Of a stretch of 64,000 bases of DNA, positions 60,817 through 64,000 are shown piece after piece. Under the pieces are notes generated by a model that worked only from the letters and a program-made list of their open reading frames with translations, was not told where the DNA came from and did no database searches. A program made the translations under genes and the position numbers. The stretch comes from Sinorhizobium garamanticum (lineage in GTDB: Bacteria > Pseudomonadota > Alphaproteobacteria > Rhizobiales > Rhizobiaceae): contig NZ_CP120373.1 of assembly GCF_029892065.1 (NCBI RefSeq), positions 2,363,001-2,427,000 of the forward strand, in the 5' to 3' direction. The first letter of the stretch is position 1. Every line of letters begins with the position of its first letter.

Positions 60817-62226
60817 TCAGTCCTCCAATACCCAGGTGTCCTTGGTGCCGCCGCCCTGGCTGGAATTGACCACCAGGGAGCCGGCCTTCAGCGCGACGCG
60901 GGTCAAGCCGCCGGGAATGATCTGCACCTTGTCAGAGACGAGGACGTAGGGACGCAGGTCGACATGGCGAGGAGCGATGCCCTTGTTGACGAGGATCGGA
61001 ACGGTGGAGAGCGACAGTGTCGGCTGGGCGATGTAGTTGCCGGGGCGCGCCTTCAGCTTTTCGGCAAAAATGGCTCGCTCCTTCCGGGTCGCCGTCGGGC
61101 CGACGAGCATGCCGTAGCCGCCCGAACCGTGAACTTCCTTGATCACCAGTTCCTCGATGTGTTCGAGCACATATTTAAGGCTCTGCGGTTCCGAGCAGCG
61201 CCAGGTCGGTACGTTCTCGAGCAAGGGCTTGCGGCCGGTATAGAACTCGACGATCTCCGGCATGTAGGAATAGATCGCCTTGTCGTCGGAAATGCCGGTG
61301 CCGGGCGCGTTGGCGATGGTGATGTTGCCGGACCGGTAGACGTCCATGATGCCGGGGATACCGAGCGCGGAGTCGGCGCGGAAGGTGAGGGGATCGAGGA
61401 AATCGTCGTCGACGCGGCGGTAGAGCACGTCGATCGCCTCGTAGCCGCGCGTCGTGCGCATCTTCACCTTGCCGTCGATGACGCGAAGGTCCGAGCCTTC
61501 TACCAGTTCGACGCCCATCATGTCCGCAAGGAAGGCGTGTTCATAGAAGGCGGAGTTGTAGATGCCTGGTGTCAACACAGCCACCCGCGGCTTGCCGCTG
61601 CAGCCGGGCGGCGCCAGCGAGGCGAGGCTCTGGCGAAGCAGGTAGGGATAGTTCTCGACCGGCCGCACGCGGTTCTGATGAAATAGCTCCGGAAACATCT
61701 GCATCATGGTTTCCCGGTTTTCCAGCATGTAGCTGACACCGGACGGTGTGCGGGCATTGTCCTCCAGGACATAGAACTGGTCTTCGCCGGTGCGCACGAT
61801 ATCGGTGCCGACGATATGCGTGTAGACGCCGCCCGGCGGCCTGAAGCCGATCATCTGCGGCAGGAAGGCATCGTTTTTCTCGATCAGTTCGCGCGGGATG
61901 CGGCCGGCGCGGACGATTTCCTGCTTGTGGTAGATGTCGTCGAGGAAGGCGTTGAGGGCGATGACCCGCTGTTCGATGCCTTGCGCCAGCTTGCGCCACT
62001 CTCGGCCGGAAATGATGCGGGGGATAAGGTCGAAGGGGATGAGTTTTTCGGAGGAGTCTGCGTGTCCGTAGACCGCGAAGGTGATGCCCGTCTTGCGGAA
62101 GATGTTCTCAGCTTCCTTTGATTTCGCTATGAGCCGATTTCTGTCCTGGCTGGCATACCATTCATTGTAGGTCGAATATGGCTGGCGCGGACTGCTGTCC
62201 GCATTCATCATTTCGTCAAATGCCAA
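60817..62226 (-). CDS. circularly permuted ATP-grasp protein (type 2)
   Basis: A 469-residue CP_ATPgrasp_1 (DUF404/DUF407) protein: FAVYGHADSSEKLIPFDLIP, GVYTHIVGTDIVRTGEDQFY, VLEDNARTPSGVSYMLENR, and KEVHGSGGYGMLVGPTATRK near the end. It probably forms amide bonds using ATP. TTG at 62226 is preferred as start (giving M-AFDEMM), with AAGGGG 9 bases upstream; ATG at 62253 would add 9 residues. It heads the ATP-grasp/alpha-E/transglutaminase unit. Confidence 0.93.
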   Translation of the reverse strand: MAFDEMMNADSSPRQPYSTYNEWYASQDRNRLIAKSKEAENIFRKTGITFAVYGHADSSEKLIPFDLIPRIISGREWRKLAQGIEQRVIALNAFLDDIYHKQEIVRAGRIPRELIEKNDAFLPQMIGFRPPGGVYTHIVGTDIVRTGEDQFYVLEDNARTPSGVSYMLENRETMMQMFPELFHQNRVRPVENYPYLLRQSLASLAPPGCSGKPRVAVLTPGIYNSAFYEHAFLADMMGVELVEGSDLRVIDGKVKMRTTRGYEAIDVLYRRVDDDFLDPLTFRADSALGIPGIMDVYRSGNITIANAPGTGISDDKAIYSYMPEIVEFYTGRKPLLENVPTWRCSEPQSLKYVLEHIEELVIKEVHGSGGYGMLVGPTATRKERAIFAEKLKARPGNYIAQPTLSLSTVPILVNKGIAPRHVDLRPYVLVSDKVQIIPGGLTRVALKAGSLVVNSSQGGGTKDTWVLED

Positions 62227-62475
62227 AGGCGTGGTCCCCTTATTTTTGACCATTTGAGTACAATGGTTGATGCAATGCAAGAAGCGTGCACATTCGCGGA
62301 TCAAGAATTTTCGAGCTGCCTTAAATGTCTTTCGGGACGTGGCTGCCGCGGTCGCGGGCGGCCGAAATCCGCCACAGCCGGCGGCAGGCTCCAGGGCGAC
62401 TTCTCGATGTGTGTTAGGAAATCGGCAGATGCTTAGAATTTGAGCATTCGGCGGGAGGCGATGGGAGGAAGCGAG

Positions 62476-62937
62476 ATGGTGATAGCGTTCGAAATCGTGG
62501 AGCGCCCGGCCCAAAGGATCACAGGTCACCTCTGGGAGGGCACTTTTGTCGAAGCGGCCGACGGTGCCGTCCGCCGCCTGATCGCCGAGACGCAGGAGCA
62601 TCGCCGGCGTGTTTATCCCGATGATCATTCGGCGCTGATCGGTCTTTCCTGGAACGATCGGCTGGACGGCTTCCGTTATCTCGTCGGCTATGCGGGTGAA
62701 GACGACGGGACCTTCACCCAGCCGCACCAGGTGGAATTGCCGGCCATGCGTCTGGCAACGACGATCCATCGTCCCGAGAGCTCGGATGTCTTCATGGATT
62801 ACAGCAAGATGTTCGACTGGATCGCCGCCGAGGGGTACGTCGTCGATACGACCCATTTCCACTATCGGGAGGAATACGAGGCCGGGTTCGTTTCGCCCTC
62901 GACTTCGTCGCTCAGGCTTATGGTTCCGATTCGCTGA
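62476..62937 (+). CDS. GyrI-like/AraC-effector-binding domain protein
   Basis: A 153-residue stand-alone effector-binding domain (GyrI-like): VIAFEIVERPAQRITGHLWE, LIGLSWNDRLDGFRYLVGY and HQVELPAMRLATTIHRPES. Such proteins bind small ligands or inhibit enzymes; here no HTH is attached. The ATG at 62476 has GGAGGAAGCG upstream. Divergent from the ATP-grasp gene (249-base gap with no other feature seen). Confidence 0.82.
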   Translation: MVIAFEIVERPAQRITGHLWEGTFVEAADGAVRRLIAETQEHRRRVYPDDHSALIGLSWNDRLDGFRYLVGYAGEDDGTFTQPHQVELPAMRLATTIHRPESSDVFMDYSKMFDWIAAEGYVVDTTHFHYREEYEAGFVSPSTSSLRLMVPIR

Positions 62938-63054
62938 TGGTGAGCATCAGAAAAATTGCTTTGACCGATGGCGGCGTGCGCTTTATCGGCGGGCGTGCTC
63001 GTATCAGCTTGCGACCTCTGGCACTCGACTAATTCGCCGTGGTCACGCCCAGCC

Positions 63055-63990
63055 ATGGAAAAATCGATGACGCTTGCCCGTCTGGCTCCGGCCATCTTCG
63101 TCCTGCTCTGGTCCACCGGCTGGGTGGTCGCCAAATATGCGGCCTTTTTCGCCGATCCGCTGACCTTTCTTGTGCTGCGTTATGCCTTCGCGATCCTGCT
63201 CTTTATCGGCTTCTGCGTGGTGACGGGCGCTCGCTGGCCGCGCTCCTGGACGACGATCGGTCATGCCATCGTGTCGGGGATGTTCCTCCATGGGCTCTAC
63301 CTGGGGGCCGTGTGGTGGGCGATCGGGCAGGGTGTGCCGGCAGCGATTTCCGGCATCATCGCCGGACTGCAGCCATTGATGACCGCGGCCGTCGCGCCGT
63401 TCATGATCAACGAAAACCTCACCCGGCTGCAGCAGGCCGGGCTCGTGCTCGGCTTTTTCGGCATTGCGCTCGCGGTGCTGCCGAAGATGGTGGCAATCGA
63501 TACCGCCGCGACGCAGATTGAGTTCCTGCCGGTCGTCGTCAACGTCCTTGGCATGGCGGCCGTTACCTACGGCACGCTCTACCAGAAACGGCATCTTCAG
63601 AACGGAGACATCCGTGCCATCGCGACGCTGCAATATGCCGGCGCCCTGATCGTCACGGTTCCTCTCGCGTTCGCGCTTGAGGACCTGCATGTCACCTGGA
63701 ATCTGCAGCTTGTCGCCGCGCTGGCCTGGTCGGTGCTTGGCTTGTCCATGGGAGCGATCGCGCTCCTGCTCTATCTCATCCGCCGCGGACAGGTCTCGCG
63801 GGCAGCGTCGCTGATCTATCTGGTGCCGCCGCTTGCGGCCGTCCAGGCGGCACTCTTCTTCGGCGAGGCACTGACCCTGCCAATGATCGTCGGCACGATC
63901 ATCGCCGTGACCGGGGTCTATCTTACCAACCGAAAGGCCGCCGGCCCGGCGCCATCTGCCGATCGTGCCGGAAGCGCTGCGGCCAGTTAG
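63055..63990 (+). CDS. EamA/DMT-superfamily exporter
   Basis: A 311-residue, ten-helix RhaT/EamA-type transporter with two EamA repeats: LAPAIFVLLWSTGWVVAKYA and FLVLRYAFAILLFIGFCVVT open the first, and ISGIIAGLQPLMTAAVAPFM ends it. The ATG at 63055 is followed by a second in-frame ATG at 63067; both are close to weak sites. Exports small metabolites or amino acids; substrate unknown. Confidence 0.9.
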   Translation: MEKSMTLARLAPAIFVLLWSTGWVVAKYAAFFADPLTFLVLRYAFAILLFIGFCVVTGARWPRSWTTIGHAIVSGMFLHGLYLGAVWWAIGQGVPAAISGIIAGLQPLMTAAVAPFMINENLTRLQQAGLVLGFFGIALAVLPKMVAIDTAATQIEFLPVVVNVLGMAAVTYGTLYQKRHLQNGDIRAIATLQYAGALIVTVPLAFALEDLHVTWNLQLVAALAWSVLGLSMGAIALLLYLIRRGQVSRAASLIYLVPPLAAVQAALFFGEALTLPMIVGTIIAVTGVYLTNRKAAGPAPSADRAGSAAAS

Positions 63991-64000
63991 ATCGTTGCAG

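Noticed and set aside
62254..62862. N-terminal extension of the ATP-grasp frame up to 62862
   Set aside because: It would lie antisense to the GyrI-like gene and the family N-terminus begins at about 62226.

Overview
The window is a high-GC, gene-dense stretch of an alphaproteobacterial (Rhizobiales) genome, most like Sinorhizobium/Ensifer or a close Rhizobium relative. The evidence is the gene content (hmuPSTUV with an IsdG-type heme oxygenase, an M19 dipeptidase with a dipeptide transporter, gbpR/chvE-gguABC, xylFHG with a ROK regulator, IdhA behind an IolR-type site, an HWE kinase) and several copies of rhizobial palindromic intergenic repeats. Assignments come from reading the sequence and recognising families; no database search was run. 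Long open frames opposite real genes are common at this GC content and were left out.

Layout. 1-2 kb: the end of a GAF/PAS/HWE sensor kinase and two small membrane-associated proteins. 2.2-9.3 kb: a heme/iron locus (hmuV-U-T-S-P leftward; a secreted protein, tonB, a cysteine-rich DUF2325 protein, a small unknown and HmuQ rightward) with two similar TGA-N9-TCA elements resembling RirA iron boxes. 9.4-11.2 kb: truncated hemoglobin, a DUF423 protein, and a TetR/SMR efflux pair. 11.4-17.8 kb: dipeptidase plus a complete dipeptide-type ABC importer. 17.9-24.5 kb: a CDP-deoxysugar cluster (rfbF, rfbG, C-methyltransferases, epimerase, reductase, CmcI-like protein) without a glycosyltransferase. 24.7-37.4 kb: oxidoreductases, a PLP decarboxylase, acetyltransferases, SDRs and several MarR/LysR regulators, three of the MarR genes with clear inverted-repeat operators.

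37.5-39.3 kb holds a small cassette of unrecognised genes next to a tRNA-Arg(CCG) gene. One protein has a HEPN-like R-x4-H motif; its partner has a winged-helix-like C-terminus resembling the first protein's N-terminus. This is the best candidate for an undescribed (possibly defence) system. 39.5-44.4 kb is a xylose importer with a divergent ROK regulator and a perfect palindromic operator. 44.5-48.5 kb has an MHYT/PAS/GGDEF/EAL protein and inositol dehydrogenase. 49-58.7 kb is gbpR divergent from chvE-gguA-gguB-gguC, followed by an aldehyde dehydrogenase and an IlvD-type sugar-acid dehydratase, together most of an oxidative L-arabinose pathway. 59-62.2 kb is the conserved but poorly understood ATP-grasp/alpha-E/transglutaminase operon. 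The window ends with a GyrI-like protein and an EamA exporter.

Physiologically the region is about importing scarce nutrients (heme, peptides, pentoses), each importer beside its regulator and often its first catabolic enzymes, with one likely acquired cassette at the tRNA.
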